This document shows positions 35,281-45,350 of a DNA stretch of 64,000 bases, one piece after another (the stretch's first letter is position 1; every line of letters starts with the position of its first letter). This DNA is from Geothrix oryzisoli. GTDB lineage: Bacteria > Acidobacteriota > Holophagae > Holophagales > Holophagaceae. A program made the position numbers and the translations under genes. A model generated the notes under the pieces. It made no database searches and was not told the DNA's origin. It saw only the letters and a list, made by a program, of their open reading frames with translations. Location: assembly GCF_022808865.1 (NCBI RefSeq), contig NZ_JAKZLB010000002.1, forward strand, positions 76,019 to 140,018. Direction: 5' to 3'.

Positions 35281-35496
35281 CGTGGCATGAGCTCCTCGCC
35301 GGGTCCCGGCTTCGCAGGCTGCCTCGCAGCCTGCTTTTCCCCTTGGCGGTCTCGTGGCATGAGCTCCTCGCCGGGTCCCGGCTTCGCAGGCTGCCTCGCA
35401 GGCTGCTTTTCCCCTTGGCGGTCTCGTGGCATGAGCTCCTCGCCGGGTCCCGGCTTCGCAGGCTGCCTCGCAGCCTGCTCCGCCACCCGGCGGTCG
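35281..35496. repeat. Three tandem 72-bp repeats
   Basis: Three copies start at 35281, 35353 and 35425, each beginning CGTGGCATGAGCTCC. Copies 1 and 2 differ by about one or two bases; copy 3 diverges in its last 15 bases. Each contains GCCGGGTCCCGGC (palindromic) and GCAGGCTGC-CTC-GCAGCCTGC, a 9-bp hairpin followed by TTTT on the plus strand; copy 2 carries a change that breaks the hairpin. The unit length is a multiple of three, so a Lys/Pro/Glu-rich minus-strand frame stays open across all copies. Confidence 0.9.
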
Positions 35497-35497
35497 C

Positions 35498-38400
35498 TCA
35501 CATGTTTCTCCGGTACTGGCCGCCGACTTCGTAGAGGGCTTGGCTGATCTGGCCGAGGCTGCACACTTTGGCCGCATCCAGGAGGGCGTCGAAGAGGTTG
35601 CCGCCGGCGCGGGCCACCTCCTTGAGCCGGGCCAGGGCCGCGGGGGCCTTGTCGGCGTTGCGGGCATGGAAGGCGGCGAGGTTGTCGATCTGCTGCCGCT
35701 TCTCCGCCTCGGTGCTGCGGATGAGCTCCGGGGCGCCCAGCTCCTTCGGCGCGGGATTCAGGAAGGTGTTCACGCCCACGATGGGCAGCTCGCCGCTGTG
35801 CTTGAGGTGCTCGTAGTGCATGGACTCTTCCTGGATTTTGCCGCGCTGGTACATGGTCTCCATGGCCCCCAGCACGCCCCCGCGGTCGGCGAGGCGGCGG
35901 AACTCCGTCAGCACGGCCTCCTCCACCAGCTCGGTCATTTGTTCGATGAGGAAGGCGCCCTGGAGCGGGTTCTCGTTCTTCGCCTCACCCAGCTCGCGGT
36001 TGATGATGAGCTGGATGGCGATGGCCCGGCGCACGCTCTCCTCGGTGGGCGTGGTGATGGCCTCGTCGTAGGCGTTCGTGTGCAGGCTGTTGCAGTTGTC
36101 GTAGATGGCGTAGAGGGCCTGCAGGGTCGTGCGGATGTCGTTGAAGTCGATCTCCTGGGCATGCAGGGAGCGGCCCGACGTCTGGATGTGGTACTTCAGC
36201 TTCTGGCTGCGGTCGTTGGCGCCGTACTTCTCCTTCATGGCCACGGCCCAGATGCGCCGGGCCACGCGGCCGATGACGCTGTATTCGGGGTCGAGGCCAT
36301 TGCTGAAGAAGAAGCTGAGGTTCGGCGCGAAGTCGTCGATGTGCATGCCGCGCGACAGGTAGTACTCGACGAAGGTGAAGCCGTTGGCCAGCGTGAAGGC
36401 CAGCTGGGTGATGGGGTTCGCCCCGGCCTCCGCGATGTGGTAGCCGCTGATGCTCACCGAATAGAAGTTGCGGACCTTCTCCTCGATGAAGGTCTGCTGG
36501 ATGTCCCCCATAACCTTGAGGCTGAACTCCGTGCTGAAGATGCAGGTGTTCTGGGCCTGGTCCTCCTTGAGGATGTCGGCCTGCACCGTGCCCCGCACAG
36601 TCTGGAGAGCCTCGGTCCGCAGCTTGGCATAGACCTCCGGCGGCAGCACTTCGTCGGCGGTGGCGCCCAGCAGCGCCAGGCCCAGGCCCTGGTTGCCTTC
36701 CGGGAGCGTCTCCCCATAGTGGGGGCGGGTCAGGCCCTTGGCGGCGAACTTCGCATCGATCTTCGCCTGCGCCGCCTCGAACTGCCCGTGCTCCTTCAGC
36801 CACAGCTCGGCCCGCTGGTCGATGGCCGCGTTGAGGAAGAAGGCCAGCATGGTGGGGGCGGGCCCGTTGATGGTCATGCTCACGCTGGTGGTGGGGCAGA
36901 GCAGGTCGAAGCCGGAGTAGAGCTTCTTGGCGTCATCCACTGTGCAGACGGACACGCCGCTGTTCCCGACCTTGCCGTAGATGTCAGGACGGACGTGGGG
37001 ATCCTCGCCGTAGAGCGTCACGCTGTCGAAGGCGGTGCTGAGGCGCACCGCCGGCTGGCCCTTGCTTACGTAGTGGAAGCGCTTGTTGGTGCGCTCGGGC
37101 GTGCCCTCGCCGGCGAACATGCGGGTGGGATCCTCACCCACGCGCTTGTACTCGAAGACGCCGGCCGTGAAGGGGAAGCGGCCCGGCAGGTTCTCCAGGA
37201 GCTGCCAGCGGAGCAGCTCGCCCCAGCCGGTATAGGGGGGCAGCGCGACCTTGGGCACCAGGGAGCCGCTGAGGGACACGGTGTAGTTGGCGGTCCGGAT
37301 CTCTTTGCCACGCACCACGTAGATGTTCTCGGGTTCCGTGTAGCTGCGCTTCAGCTCGGTCCAGTCGTGGATGAGGCGGCGGCTTTCGGCGTGCAGTTCG
37401 CCCAGATGCTCCTGGTAGCGCTGCCGGAGCAGGAGGATGGCCACGCCCTGATCGCCTTCGCCGGCTTCGGCCAGGTGCGCCGAATCGTAGAAGGCGCCGG
37501 CGGGCGGCACCTTGTCCCCCAGGGCCAGGAGGCTGGTCCGGAGGGCGTGGGCCAGCTCGGCGGTTTCCGCCTGGCGCCGGGCCCAGGCCTTGTAGCCCTG
37601 CACGGTGTCGGCGATCTCCGCCAGGTAGCGCACCCGCTCGGGCGGGATGATGGCGGCGCGGCGGGGACTCCCGGCCTCGGCCGCCAGCTGCGACGCCCAG
37701 CCCACCCCGGTCTTCGTGGCCAGGGCCTTCACCAGGTTCACGAACAGCCAGTTGGTGGCGGGGTCGTTGAACTGGCTGGCGCAGGTGGCATAGACCGGCA
37801 TATCCTCGCTGGGCTCGCTGAACCGCTTGTGGGCACGCTGGTACTGCTTGCGGACATCGCGCAGGGCATCCTCGGCGCCGCGCTTGTCGGCCTTGTTCAG
37901 CACCACGAGGTCGGCGAAGTCCAGCATGTCGATCTTCTCGAGCTGGCTGGCCGCACCATACTCGGGCGTCATCACGTACATGGACAGATCCACCAGGTCC
38001 GCGATCTCGCTGTCGCTCTGGCCGATGCCGGCGGTCTCCACGATCACCAGGTCGTAGCCCTCGGCCTTGGCCGCGGCGATGCTGGCGACGAGGGCCTCGC
38101 TGGTGGCCCGGTGGGCGGCGGCACGGGTGGCGAGGCTGCGCATGAAGACGCGGTCCCGGAGTTCGGGATGGTAGAGCGAGTTCATGCGGATGCGGTCGCC
38201 CAGCAGGGCGCCGCCCGTTTTCCGTTTGGTCGGGTCCACGCTGAGAACCGCGACGCGGTTCTCGGGAAAATCCACCAGGAAGCGACGGAGCAGCTCGTCA
38301 ATGAGGGAGGACTTGCCGGCACCGCCCGTCCCTGTGATGCCAAGAACGGGCACTTTCTTCGTGGGCTTTTCCGAGATGCCCGCGGCGCCAAGCTCGATCT

Positions 38401-38914
38401 CGGTGATCTTGCGGGCCAGGGGCAGCGCTGCAGGTTTGAGGCGCGGGTCGAAATCGCAGCGCTCGACCATGTCGTCGATCATGCCCTGGAGGCCCATGTG
38501 GCGGCCGTCCTCGGGGCTGTAGATGCGGGCGACGCCGTAGGCTTCCAACTCCCGGATCTCCTCGGGCACGATGACGCCTCCGCCCCCGCCGAAGACCTGG
38601 ATGTGGTCCGCGCCCCGCTCCCGGAGCAGGTCCACCATGTACTTGAAGAACTCGACGTGGCCGCCCTGGTAGCTGGAAAGGGCGATGCCCTGGGCGTCCT
38701 CCTGGATGGCCGTCTCGACGATGTCCTGCACCGAGCGGTTGTGGCCCAGGTGGATCACCTCGCAGCCCGTGGCCTGGATGATGCGCCGCATGATGTTGAT
38801 GGCGGCATCGTGGCCGTCGAAGAGGCTGGCGGCGGTGACGAACCGGACCTTGTGCTTCGGCGTGTAGCCGTCGGCTGCATGGGCAGTGGTGTCAGGCGCG
38901 GTGGCTGTGGACAT
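35498..38914 (-). CDS. icmF: IcmF-type fused acyl-CoA mutase (B12 domain - G-protein chaperone - mutase)
   Basis: This 1138-aa protein joins three parts. The N-terminal B12-binding domain has [11 protein letters not shown] (His35 as the cobalt ligand), followed by [12 protein letters not shown] MeaB-like GTPase chaperone has its P-loop GTGGAGKSS at 194-203, with [10 protein letters not shown] and VLNKAD. The C-terminal mutase has [34 protein letters not shown]-type [22 protein letters not shown] and [13 protein letters not shown]. IcmF isomerises isobutyryl-CoA and butyryl-CoA. The Gln in DQAQN is the IcmF-type substrate residue, in place of the Arg of methylmalonyl-CoA mutase. It is the whole catalytic system in one chain. 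Confidence 0.94.
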   Translation of the reverse strand: MSTATAPDTTAHAADGYTPKHKVRFVTAASLFDGHDAAINIMRRIIQATGCEVIHLGHNRSVQDIVETAIQEDAQGIALSSYQGGHVEFFKYMVDLLRERGADHIQVFGGGGGVIVPEEIRELEAYGVARIYSPEDGRHMGLQGMIDDMVERCDFDPRLKPAALPLARKITEIELGAAGISEKPTKKVPVLGITGTGGAGKSSLIDELLRRFLVDFPENRVAVLSVDPTKRKTGGALLGDRIRMNSLYHPELRDRVFMRSLATRAAAHRATSEALVASIAAAKAEGYDLVIVETAGIGQSDSEIADLVDLSMYVMTPEYGAASQLEKIDMLDFADLVVLNKADKRGAEDALRDVRKQYQRAHKRFSEPSEDMPVYATCASQFNDPATNWLFVNLVKALATKTGVGWASQLAAEAGSPRRAAIIPPERVRYLAEIADTVQGYKAWARRQAETAELAHALRTSLLALGDKVPPAGAFYDSAHLAEAGEGDQGVAILLLRQRYQEHLGELHAESRRLIHDWTELKRSYTEPENIYVVRGKEIRTANYTVSLSGSLVPKVALPPYTGWGELLRWQLLENLPGRFPFTAGVFEYKRVGEDPTRMFAGEGTPERTNKRFHYVSKGQPAVRLSTAFDSVTLYGEDPHVRPDIYGKVGNSGVSVCTVDDAKKLYSGFDLLCPTTSVSMTINGPAPTMLAFFLNAAIDQRAELWLKEHGQFEAAQAKIDAKFAAKGLTRPHYGETLPEGNQGLGLALLGATADEVLPPEVYAKLRTEALQTVRGTVQADILKEDQAQNTCIFSTEFSLKVMGDIQQTFIEEKVRNFYSVSISGYHIAEAGANPITQLAFTLANGFTFVEYYLSRGMHIDDFAPNLSFFFSNGLDPEYSVIGRVARRIWAVAMKEKYGANDRSQKLKYHIQTSGRSLHAQEIDFNDIRTTLQALYAIYDNCNSLHTNAYDEAITTPTEESVRRAIAIQLIINRELGEAKNENPLQGAFLIEQMTELVEEAVLTEFRRLADRGGVLGAMETMYQRGKIQEESMHYEHLKHSGELPIVGVNTFLNPAPKELGAPELIRSTEAEKRQQIDNLAAFHARNADKAPAALARLKEVARAGGNLFDALLDAAKVCSLGQISQALYEVGGQYRRNM

Positions 38915-38986
38915 GGATCCCCCGATCGGGCGAACCCTCAGTCTACCTGGGCTTCCGCCCTGCCGAAATCACGGTTCACCCCCGGG

Positions 38987-40504
38987 TCAATTATCCTCCA
39001 GCAACCCGACGGGGAAGCGGTCCTCCATGAGGCTCTGCCGCTCTTTCAGGTGTTGCATGAGCGCCTTCCACTTGGGCAGGCTCCGCAGGGGCTCCAGCAT
39101 GGGGCTGCGCTCGTACCAGGCGGTGCAGCCGAACCCGCGCGCGAAGGCCCGACCCGCCATGTCCATGGCGCTGGCCCGATCCCCGATCAGCGCGTAGGCC
39201 TCGGCCAGCCGGAGCGTGAACTCCCCGTCGGGCTCACGCATCCCGATGCGCTCCTGGTCGTACTCGCGCAGCCGCCTCCAGGCCTCGTCCTTCTGGCCCT
39301 CCAAAATCAGCTCGTAGATCTGGCTCAGACGGAGGATGTTCGGGTAGCCGTGGGCCAGGATGCCGGCGGCCTTGAACTCCCGCTGGGCCAGGCCGCGGTC
39401 GCCCCGCACCAGGGCCAGGTAGCCCCGGTAGAAGGGCAGCACGCCGGAGGTGCTGCGCAGGTGCCCGGGCTGCTCCTGGAGGCTGGCCTCGAAGCGCTCG
39501 ATCTCCCCGGTGTACAGGCAGGTGATGTCCACGGCTTGGGGTTGCAGGCTGGTGAAGGCCAGCTGGTCCCTGAGGTCCATGGCCCGCCGGGCCAGGGGCA
39601 GCAGGCCCGCACCCCGGGCCGCGTAGGCGATGCCGGTCAGCAGGGTCGGGTTGTAGGGTTGCCGGCGTCGCGCCTGCATGAGCAGGGTCAAGGCCTCGGA
39701 CTGGTTGCCACCATCCGCCTTGAGCAGCGACAGGAGGAAGGTCCCCCGGGGATGGAACGGCGCCATGCTCAGTCCGCGCTGGATCAGGCCCTCGGTCTCC
39801 GCCTGCTCCTGCCGGAAGGCGGCCGGACTGTTCAGCATGCGACGGTAGCGCAGGTTGCCGAGGAGGATCCAGGGACTGGCGCAGGTGGGCTCCGCCGCGG
39901 CGACCCGGTCCGCGAGCAGCATGGCCTCTTCCAGGTTCTCGTTCCTGAGGCGCCGGGCATTCGCCCCGATCAGGTCCCAGAAACGGGCGGGCTGCCGGGG
40001 TACCAGCCAGGGACCGCCCGCCATGCTGATGGGCTTCGGGAACCCGCCGAGGAAAGCCTCGAAGGCCTGCGCCGGAGCGAGGGGCTGCCCCTGGCTCCAG
40101 GTCCAGGCCGGGGGGGCATCCTTCGCCAGGGCGTCCCCCCAGACATGCCGATAGGAAAGGACCAGCGACTCGCCCTGCCGGGAGGGCTCCAGCTGCACCA
40201 GCAGGACCCGGGGCTGGGAGCGCAGCACCTCCAGATTCCCGGGCAGTTCCGTGACGCTGGTGACTGCGGCCTGGCCGAAGGCCTCCAGGTGATCCTGCAC
40301 CAGGGCCCCGATGGCCCGGCAGGTGGCCGAATCGAGCCCCCCGGAACCGCCCTGCGAGGGGGTGATCAGCAGGATGCGCAGGGGGCTGCGCAAGCCCCGC
40401 GCGGCCAGCAGCCAGGCCAGACCGCCCCCGGCCCCCAGGACCAGGAAGAGCAGCAGGGCCAGGACCAGGGCCGGCCGCCGGGGGCGTGAGGTGGAGTCGC
40501 TCAT
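38987..40504 (-). CDS. Membrane-anchored TPR protein
   Basis: This 505-aa protein has one N-terminal membrane anchor (about 11-35, ALVLALLLFLVLGAGGGLAWLLAA). Residues 40-135 form a small alpha/beta region (LRILLITPSQGG, RVLLVQLEPSRQGESLVLSYRHVWGD). TPR-like helical repeats then run to the end (AEPTCASPWILLGNLRYRR, RGLSMAPFHPRGTFLLSLL, RRRQPYNPTLLTGIAYAARGAGLLPLARRAM, YRGYLALVRGDRGLAQREFKAAG). TPRs bind partner proteins; no partner is evident. Divergent from the HtrA-like gene. The function is unknown. Confidence 0.72.
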   Translation of the reverse strand: MSDSTSRPRRPALVLALLLFLVLGAGGGLAWLLAARGLRSPLRILLITPSQGGSGGLDSATCRAIGALVQDHLEAFGQAAVTSVTELPGNLEVLRSQPRVLLVQLEPSRQGESLVLSYRHVWGDALAKDAPPAWTWSQGQPLAPAQAFEAFLGGFPKPISMAGGPWLVPRQPARFWDLIGANARRLRNENLEEAMLLADRVAAAEPTCASPWILLGNLRYRRMLNSPAAFRQEQAETEGLIQRGLSMAPFHPRGTFLLSLLKADGGNQSEALTLLMQARRRQPYNPTLLTGIAYAARGAGLLPLARRAMDLRDQLAFTSLQPQAVDITCLYTGEIERFEASLQEQPGHLRSTSGVLPFYRGYLALVRGDRGLAQREFKAAGILAHGYPNILRLSQIYELILEGQKDEAWRRLREYDQERIGMREPDGEFTLRLAEAYALIGDRASAMDMAGRAFARGFGCTAWYERSPMLEPLRSLPKWKALMQHLKERQSLMEDRFPVGLLEDN

Positions 40505-40632
40505 CAGGTCCCCTCAGGTTACGGGGTTTCCAGGGGGCCCCATAGGGGTGAAGGTGGCCGTCCGCGCGGTCCGGCCCGAACCCAGGTTGGCCCGGCCCAC
40601 CAGGGAGGCCGCATAATCACCCTGGAGCCGCC

Positions 40633-41814
40633 ATGAACCCCAGCCCCCGAAGCTTCCATCCGGGCCTCGCCATCCTCATGGCCCTGCCCCTTCTGGCCCA
40701 GACCGCCGCCCAGCCTCCCAGCGAGGAGACCGCCATCCAGCGGTTCCGGGCCCACGCCACTCCCCGCGCCGTGGCGCAGCGCCCGCCCCTCAGCGCCGAA
40801 GAGCGGAACACCATCCGGCGGTTCAAGGAAGCCAAACCCAGCGTGGTGTATGTGTCCGCCATCGCCCCCGTCCAGGATCTCCGGACCCTCGACATCACCA
40901 AGATCCCCACCGGCACGGGCACCGGCTTCGTGTGGGACGAGTGGGGCCACGTGGTCACCAACCACCACGTCATCACCTGGGATGATCAGGGGAAGCGCAT
41001 CGGCGAGGTGGACGAGGTCGAGGTCACGCTCGCGGACGGCAAGACCTACAAGGGCCGCGTCATCGGCACCAGCTTCGCCTATGACATCTCCGTGCTGCAG
41101 GTCTTCGCGCCCCTCAGCGCCATGCGGCCCATCCCCATCGGGCGCAGCTCCGACCTCCAGGTCGGCCAGTCCGTATCGGCCATCGGCAACCCCTTCGGCC
41201 TGGACCACACCCTCACGAAGGGAGTCATCTCAGCCCTGGGCCGCGAGATCGGCACGGGCTACAGCACGCGGATCCTGAATGCCATCCAGACGGATGCCGC
41301 CGTGAACCCCGGCAACTCCGGCGGTCCGCTGCTGGACAGCGGAGGGCGCCTGGTGGGCATGAACACCGCCATCGCCGCCGCCACGGGCGCCTCCGTGGGC
41401 ATCGGCTTCGCCATTCCCGTGGACACCTTGAACCGCGTGGTGCCGCTGCTCATCGCCCACGGACGGCTGGAGCCACCCCGCATGGGCTTCGTCACCATGG
41501 GCAGCTACGAGGCCCAGCAGGTCTTCGGGATCACCCGGGGTCTGGTCGTGAGGGAGGTGGAGCCCAACACCCCCGCCAGCCGGGCGGGGCTCCGCGCGCT
41601 CGAGGTGGACGCCCAGGGCCGAGTCAAGACCATGGGCGACGTCCTGCTGGGCTACCAGGGCCGGCAGATCGAGAATGAGGGCCAGTTCATGGCCATGCTG
41701 GAGCTCGAGTCGCCGGCGGACGAGGTGGTCTTCGACGTCCTCCGCGACGGCCGGATCATCAAGATCAAGCTGCAGCTCAAGGAGCCCGGCAAGGCCGTGC
41801 CCGCGAGCATCTGA
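40633..41814 (+). CDS. HtrA/DegP-like exported serine protease with one PDZ domain
   Basis: This 393-aa protein has a signal peptide (PGLAILMALPLLAQTAAQ). The trypsin-like triad is His in VVTNHHVITW, Asp in SFAYDISVLQ and Ser in VNPGNSGGPLLDSGG. A single PDZ domain follows from about residue 290 (GLVVREVEPNTPASRAGLRAL, DVLLGYQGRQIENEGQFMAMLE). One PDZ makes it DegS/HtrA-like rather than DegP. It degrades or senses misfolded envelope proteins. CATAAT at 40612-40617 could be its -10 element. It is convergent with the next gene (14-base gap). Confidence 0.93.
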   Translation: MNPSPRSFHPGLAILMALPLLAQTAAQPPSEETAIQRFRAHATPRAVAQRPPLSAEERNTIRRFKEAKPSVVYVSAIAPVQDLRTLDITKIPTGTGTGFVWDEWGHVVTNHHVITWDDQGKRIGEVDEVEVTLADGKTYKGRVIGTSFAYDISVLQVFAPLSAMRPIPIGRSSDLQVGQSVSAIGNPFGLDHTLTKGVISALGREIGTGYSTRILNAIQTDAAVNPGNSGGPLLDSGGRLVGMNTAIAAATGASVGIGFAIPVDTLNRVVPLLIAHGRLEPPRMGFVTMGSYEAQQVFGITRGLVVREVEPNTPASRAGLRALEVDAQGRVKTMGDVLLGYQGRQIENEGQFMAMLELESPADEVVFDVLRDGRIIKIKLQLKEPGKAVPASI

Positions 41815-41828
41815 GACCCGCCCCCGGG

Positions 41829-42860
41829 CTAGTGGTGGTGGGGCTCCTCGGCTGGCAGGGGGGGCGGGACGGCCCCCTTTTCGGGCCGGGCCCTGGGATC
41901 GAGGTAGCGCAGGGGCACCTGGAGCGGCTCGTCCAGGTTCGAGCAGTGGACCAGCAGGAGCGCCTCCTGCGCGGAGCCTGTGCGCCGGATCCGCAGGACC
42001 TGCCGGACGGCCTCGGTCCCGGGTGCGTCCAGCACCTGGAAGCCGCGGCCCTGGACCTCGGTTCGAAGAACGCGGAAGGGCTTCCCATCCCGGGAGCGGA
42101 GCTCCAGAGCCAACAGCGTGGTCTTCGGCTCCGTGAACACCAGCCGTGAGGGCTCTGGAACCACCGGCCGCGCGATCCGCCAGTCCAGGTACAGGGTGAA
42201 GAGGGGCTGCTTCGGGGCGTTGGTGGCCACCTTGAGCACCTCGAGGCCCGCGGCGACCCCCGGCTTCAGGCGCCGGGGCCGCAGGGTGGCCCGCAGATCC
42301 GTGCCCCCGTCTTGGGGGATGAACTCCACCTCGAGGTAGGGCGGCATCTCCATGGCCAGCGCCAGCTTGAGGGCATCGCCCCCTTCGCGCCGGAACCGGA
42401 AGGTCAACTCGGGGCTCTCGTGGGGCGCCACCTCCCCGAGGCTCTTGCGCTCGGCATCCACCGTCACCTCCGGCCGCACCATCATGTCGTAGCGCAGGAT
42501 GTAGTTGGGCTGGCCCGGATCGTCCGTGCCCAGGCGCACGGCCCCCTTGATGGGCCCGACCAGACCCGTGGGATCGACCTTCACCGTCACCATGCGGACC
42601 TCGCCGGGCTGCAGGGGCGCGGCCAGCTGCGCCTCGTCCAGGCTGAGGCCCAGGGACAGGTCGAGCACCCGCAGGTGGAAGGGCCGGTCGTGGCGGCTCT
42701 TGATGCCGTAGGCGGCCTCGCGGACCTCGCGCGGGCCCACGCTGCCCAGGTGGACGGGGAAGGGCGTGGTGAGCTCGATGCGGGCGGGGGGCACCGGATC
42801 CGGCTTGGCCGGTGCCGGGGGCGTCTGCATCAGGAGGAGGAGGGCGGGCAGGAGCAGCAT
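41829..42860 (-). CDS. Secreted Ig-like (DUF1573-type) protein
   Basis: This 343-aa protein has a signal peptide (MLLLPALLLLMQTPPAPA). About three beta-sandwich units follow, with the style of DUF1573 domains: HLGSVGPREVREAAYGI, PGEVRMVTVKVDPTGLVGPIKGAVRLGTDDPGQP, SLGEVAPHESPELTFRFRREG and RLVFTEPKTTLLALELRSRDGKPFRVLR. Such domains often contact other envelope proteins; no enzyme motif is seen. The C-terminus is Pro/Glu/His-rich (AEEPHHH). It is divergent from the PKD-domain secreted protein. Confidence 0.68.
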   Translation of the reverse strand: MLLLPALLLLMQTPPAPAKPDPVPPARIELTTPFPVHLGSVGPREVREAAYGIKSRHDRPFHLRVLDLSLGLSLDEAQLAAPLQPGEVRMVTVKVDPTGLVGPIKGAVRLGTDDPGQPNYILRYDMMVRPEVTVDAERKSLGEVAPHESPELTFRFRREGGDALKLALAMEMPPYLEVEFIPQDGGTDLRATLRPRRLKPGVAAGLEVLKVATNAPKQPLFTLYLDWRIARPVVPEPSRLVFTEPKTTLLALELRSRDGKPFRVLRTEVQGRGFQVLDAPGTEAVRQVLRIRRTGSAQEALLLVHCSNLDEPLQVPLRYLDPRARPEKGAVPPPLPAEEPHHH

Positions 42861-42943
42861 GTCGGATCCTGGAGGAGTCCTTCCAGTGTGCCGCGAGGGG
42901 GGGGCGCCACCGGGATGTTAATTGTTGTTAAGTGCAGCAAATT

Positions 42944-43003
42944 CACCTCGCAGTCACGCCCGGTCTGGGTGGAATGGGGAGAACCCTAATCTCCCGCGAG
43001 GTG
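42944..43003 (+). promoter_or_regulatory. Structured leader that can hide the ribosome binding site
   Basis: CACCTCGC (42944-42951) is perfectly complementary to GCGAGGTG (42996-43003), which contains the ribosome binding site of the gene starting at 43007. Two smaller hairpins can form between them: a 5-bp stem at 42957-42961/42967-42971 and a 6-bp stem GGGAGA/TCTCCC at 42977-42982/42990-42995. Together they would make a three-way junction. It does not match the c-di-GMP (GEMM), cobalamin or other riboswitch cores I know. Confidence 0.5.
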
Positions 43004-43006
43004 ATC

Positions 43007-44854
43007 ATGCGCATGTTCCGCGTCCTCCTGAGTCTGGCCCTGGCGCTGGCGCTCGGGGCCCAGACCCCCAAGAAGATCCTGTTCGACCACACCCGCCATG
43101 AGGAGGCCGGGACCTCGGCCGAGTGGGTGATCTGCTCCGCCAGTGAGCCCGATCCGAGCCCCGCGGCCCCCGCCTCCGAGACCGACTGGAACGGTGGCAT
43201 CAGCGCCTGGGCCTTCGACCTCTACAAGGCCGGCTACAAGGTCCAGACCCTGCCTCCGGGTGGTCGCGTCACCTACGGCGACGCCACCAATGCCCAGGAC
43301 CTCTCCAGCTACGCGGTCTACATCATCCCCGAGCCCTACCTGCTGTTCACCGCCGCCGAGAAGCAGGCCATCCTCAGCTTCGTCCAGAACGGCGGGGGGC
43401 TGTTCATCGTGTGCAACCATCCCGGCGCCATCCGCTACAGCGGCACCGGCGGCACCGACGCCTACACGGTGTTCAACGACCTGGTGTCGGTGAACGGCGG
43501 CAACCCCTATGGCTTCACCTTCGTCCCCGGCCATGGGCCCGGCGACACCCTGGCCAACACCACCAGCACCGCCTTCGCCACCGGCACCAGTCCCGCCGAG
43601 CAGGCCATCATCCACGGCGCCTACGGCGGCCTCGGCCTGATGGACTTCCACTCCTACTCGTACCTGAACTTCAACACGGCCCAGAACCCCAACGTGCAGG
43701 AGATCCTCCACACCCAGATCAGCGGAGACACGGGCTCCTTCATCGTGACCTGCACCGTGGGGGCCGGCCGGGTGGTCGCCATCAGCGACAGTTCGCCTTC
43801 GGATGACGGCACCACCACCACCACGGGGAAGTCCCTCCACGCCAGCTACGGCATCAACAGCAACCGGGCTTTCTACCTGAACGCCACCACCTACCTGGCC
43901 GGCACCGGCACCGCCCCGGTCCCCTCGGTGAGCATCGTCTCCCCGGCCTCCAACCCCACGCTCCTCGCGGGCGGCTCCGTGAGCTTCCAGGGCAGCGCCA
44001 CCATCGCGGACGGCAGTGCCATGACCTACAGCTGGTCCTTCGGGGATGGCGCCACGGCCGCCGTGCTGGGTCCGATCAGCCACACCTACGCCGCCGCCGG
44101 CACCTACGCCGCCACCTTCACGGCCACCAGCAACCAGGGCAAATCCGCCTCGGCCACCCGCACGATCACCGTGAACCCGGCCTCCTACACCCTCACGGCC
44201 AGCGCGGGCAGCGGTGGCAGCATCAGCCCCTCCGGCGCGGTCACCGTGGCCAACGGCGGCAGCCAGACCTTCACCATCACTCCCTCCGCCGGCTACGCCA
44301 TCAGCAGCGTCACCGTGGACGGTGTGAACCAGGGCGCCCTCGGCTCGTACACCTTCAGCAATGTCCTGGCCAGCCACACCATCGCCGCCGCCTTCGCCGC
44401 CAGCTCCGGCAGCAGCCTGAAGGAGACCTTCGACACGGGCACCAAGACCGCCTATGCCACCGGAACCGTCACCCTCTCCACCGGCACCTGGACCCTGAAC
44501 GACGCCCTGCTGGGCAACACCACGGCGGATCCCAAGGTCGGTGCCCAGAGCGTGCGCACCCGGAACAGCGGCAAGGTGACGATGGCTTTCAACTTCGCCA
44601 CCGGCGCCAAGACCGTCTCGGTCAAGCACGCCAAGTACGGCACCGACGGCAGCTCCACCTGGGGCCTCTGGTACTCCACCAACAGCGGCTCCACCTGGAC
44701 CCAGGCCGGGGGCTCCGTGACCACCTCGTCCACCACCCTGGCCACGGCCTCCTTCACGGTGAACGTGGCGGGCGCCATCCGCTTCGAGCTCCGCAAGACG
44801 GATGGCACCGCCAACCGGGTGAACTTCGACGACTTCCAGATCGCCGGCTACTGA
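43007..44854 (+). CDS. Secreted multidomain protein with PKD and InlB-type repeats
   Basis: This 615-aa protein starts at the ATG at 43007 with GAGGTG upstream and a signal peptide ([19 protein letters not shown]). Residues 25-300 look like a class I glutamine amidotransferase-like/ThuA-type fold ([64 protein letters not shown]). A PKD domain follows ([27 protein letters not shown], split, then [16 protein letters not shown]), then an InlB B-repeat-like module ([28 protein letters not shown], also split). The C-terminal 160 residues look carbohydrate-binding ([13 protein letters not shown]). It is probably a surface or matrix protein; the ligand is unknown. Confidence 0.78.
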   Translation: MRMFRVLLSLALALALGAQTPKKILFDHTRHEEAGTSAEWVICSASEPDPSPAAPASETDWNGGISAWAFDLYKAGYKVQTLPPGGRVTYGDATNAQDLSSYAVYIIPEPYLLFTAAEKQAILSFVQNGGGLFIVCNHPGAIRYSGTGGTDAYTVFNDLVSVNGGNPYGFTFVPGHGPGDTLANTTSTAFATGTSPAEQAIIHGAYGGLGLMDFHSYSYLNFNTAQNPNVQEILHTQISGDTGSFIVTCTVGAGRVVAISDSSPSDDGTTTTTGKSLHASYGINSNRAFYLNATTYLAGTGTAPVPSVSIVSPASNPTLLAGGSVSFQGSATIADGSAMTYSWSFGDGATAAVLGPISHTYAAAGTYAATFTATSNQGKSASATRTITVNPASYTLTASAGSGGSISPSGAVTVANGGSQTFTITPSAGYAISSVTVDGVNQGALGSYTFSNVLASHTIAAAFAASSGSSLKETFDTGTKTAYATGTVTLSTGTWTLNDALLGNTTADPKVGAQSVRTRNSGKVTMAFNFATGAKTVSVKHAKYGTDGSSTWGLWYSTNSGSTWTQAGGSVTTSSTTLATASFTVNVAGAIRFELRKTDGTANRVNFDDFQIAGY

Positions 44855-44871
44855 CCGGCCCCGATACCGAG

Positions 44872-44898
44872 AACCCCGGGCCCCGGCCCGGGGTTTTT
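44872..44898 (+). terminator. Rho-independent terminator after the PKD protein gene
   Basis: A 10-bp GC-rich stem (44872-44881 with 44886-44895) is closed by a 4-base loop and runs into TTTTT (44894-44898). It lies 17 bases past the stop codon. This is the clearest intrinsic terminator in the window. Confidence 0.88.
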
Positions 44899-44901
44899 CG
44901 T

Positions 44902-44907
44902 TATGCT
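44902..44907 (+). promoter_or_regulatory. Possible -10 element for a leaderless UPF0047 transcript
   Basis: TATGCT sits seven bases before the ATG at 44914, directly after the terminator. That spacing would put the transcription start at or very near the start codon. There is no good ribosome binding site, and the -35 region overlaps the terminator stem. Confidence 0.35.
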
Positions 44908-44913
44908 CGCCCC

Positions 44914-45348
44914 ATGAAGAGCCACCGGAAGGTCCTCACGCTCCACCTCCCCGCCCGCACCGGCTTCGTGAACCTCACCGCGGAGGTCGCCGCCGCCGTC
45001 CGGGAGAGCGGCGTGCAGGAGGGGCTCTGCCTCGTGAACTCGATGCACATCACCTCCAGCGTCTTCATCAACGACGAGGAGTCCGGCCTGAAGCAGGACT
45101 ACCTGCGCTGGCTCGAAAAGCTGGCCCCCTTCAACGCCGGCAGCGACCCGGCCACGGGGGGCTACCTCCATAACCGCACGGGGGAGGACAACGGCGACGC
45201 CCACCACAAGCGCCAGGTCATGGGCCGCGAGGTGGTGGTGGCCGTCACCGGCGGCCAGCTCGACTTCGGCACCTGGGAGCAGATCTTCTACGGGGAGTTC
45301 GACGGCCGCCGGGACAAGCGCGTCCTCATCAAGATCATCGGGGAGTGA
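44914..45348 (+). CDS. UPF0047 (YjbQ) family protein
   Basis: This 144-aa protein matches the UPF0047/YjbQ family: [78 protein letters not shown] (seen as several blocks). Family members form trimers with a His-rich, probably metal-binding centre, and some show thiamine-phosphate synthase activity in assays. Its physiological role is not settled. It runs directly into the flavin reductase-like gene with only a 2-base gap. Confidence 0.9.
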   Translation: MKSHRKVLTLHLPARTGFVNLTAEVAAAVRESGVQEGLCLVNSMHITSSVFINDEESGLKQDYLRWLEKLAPFNAGSDPATGGYLHNRTGEDNGDAHHKRQVMGREVVVAVTGGQLDFGTWEQIFYGEFDGRRDKRVLIKIIGE

Positions 45349-45350
45349 GC

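Noticed and set aside
35281..35496. CRISPR array
   Set aside because: Repeats are contiguous 72-bp units without unique spacers, and there are no cas genes.
35540..40489. A 1649-codon open frame on the plus strand
   Set aside because: It is antisense to icmF and the TPR gene, both of which have clear family motifs. Long antisense frames are expected at this GC content.
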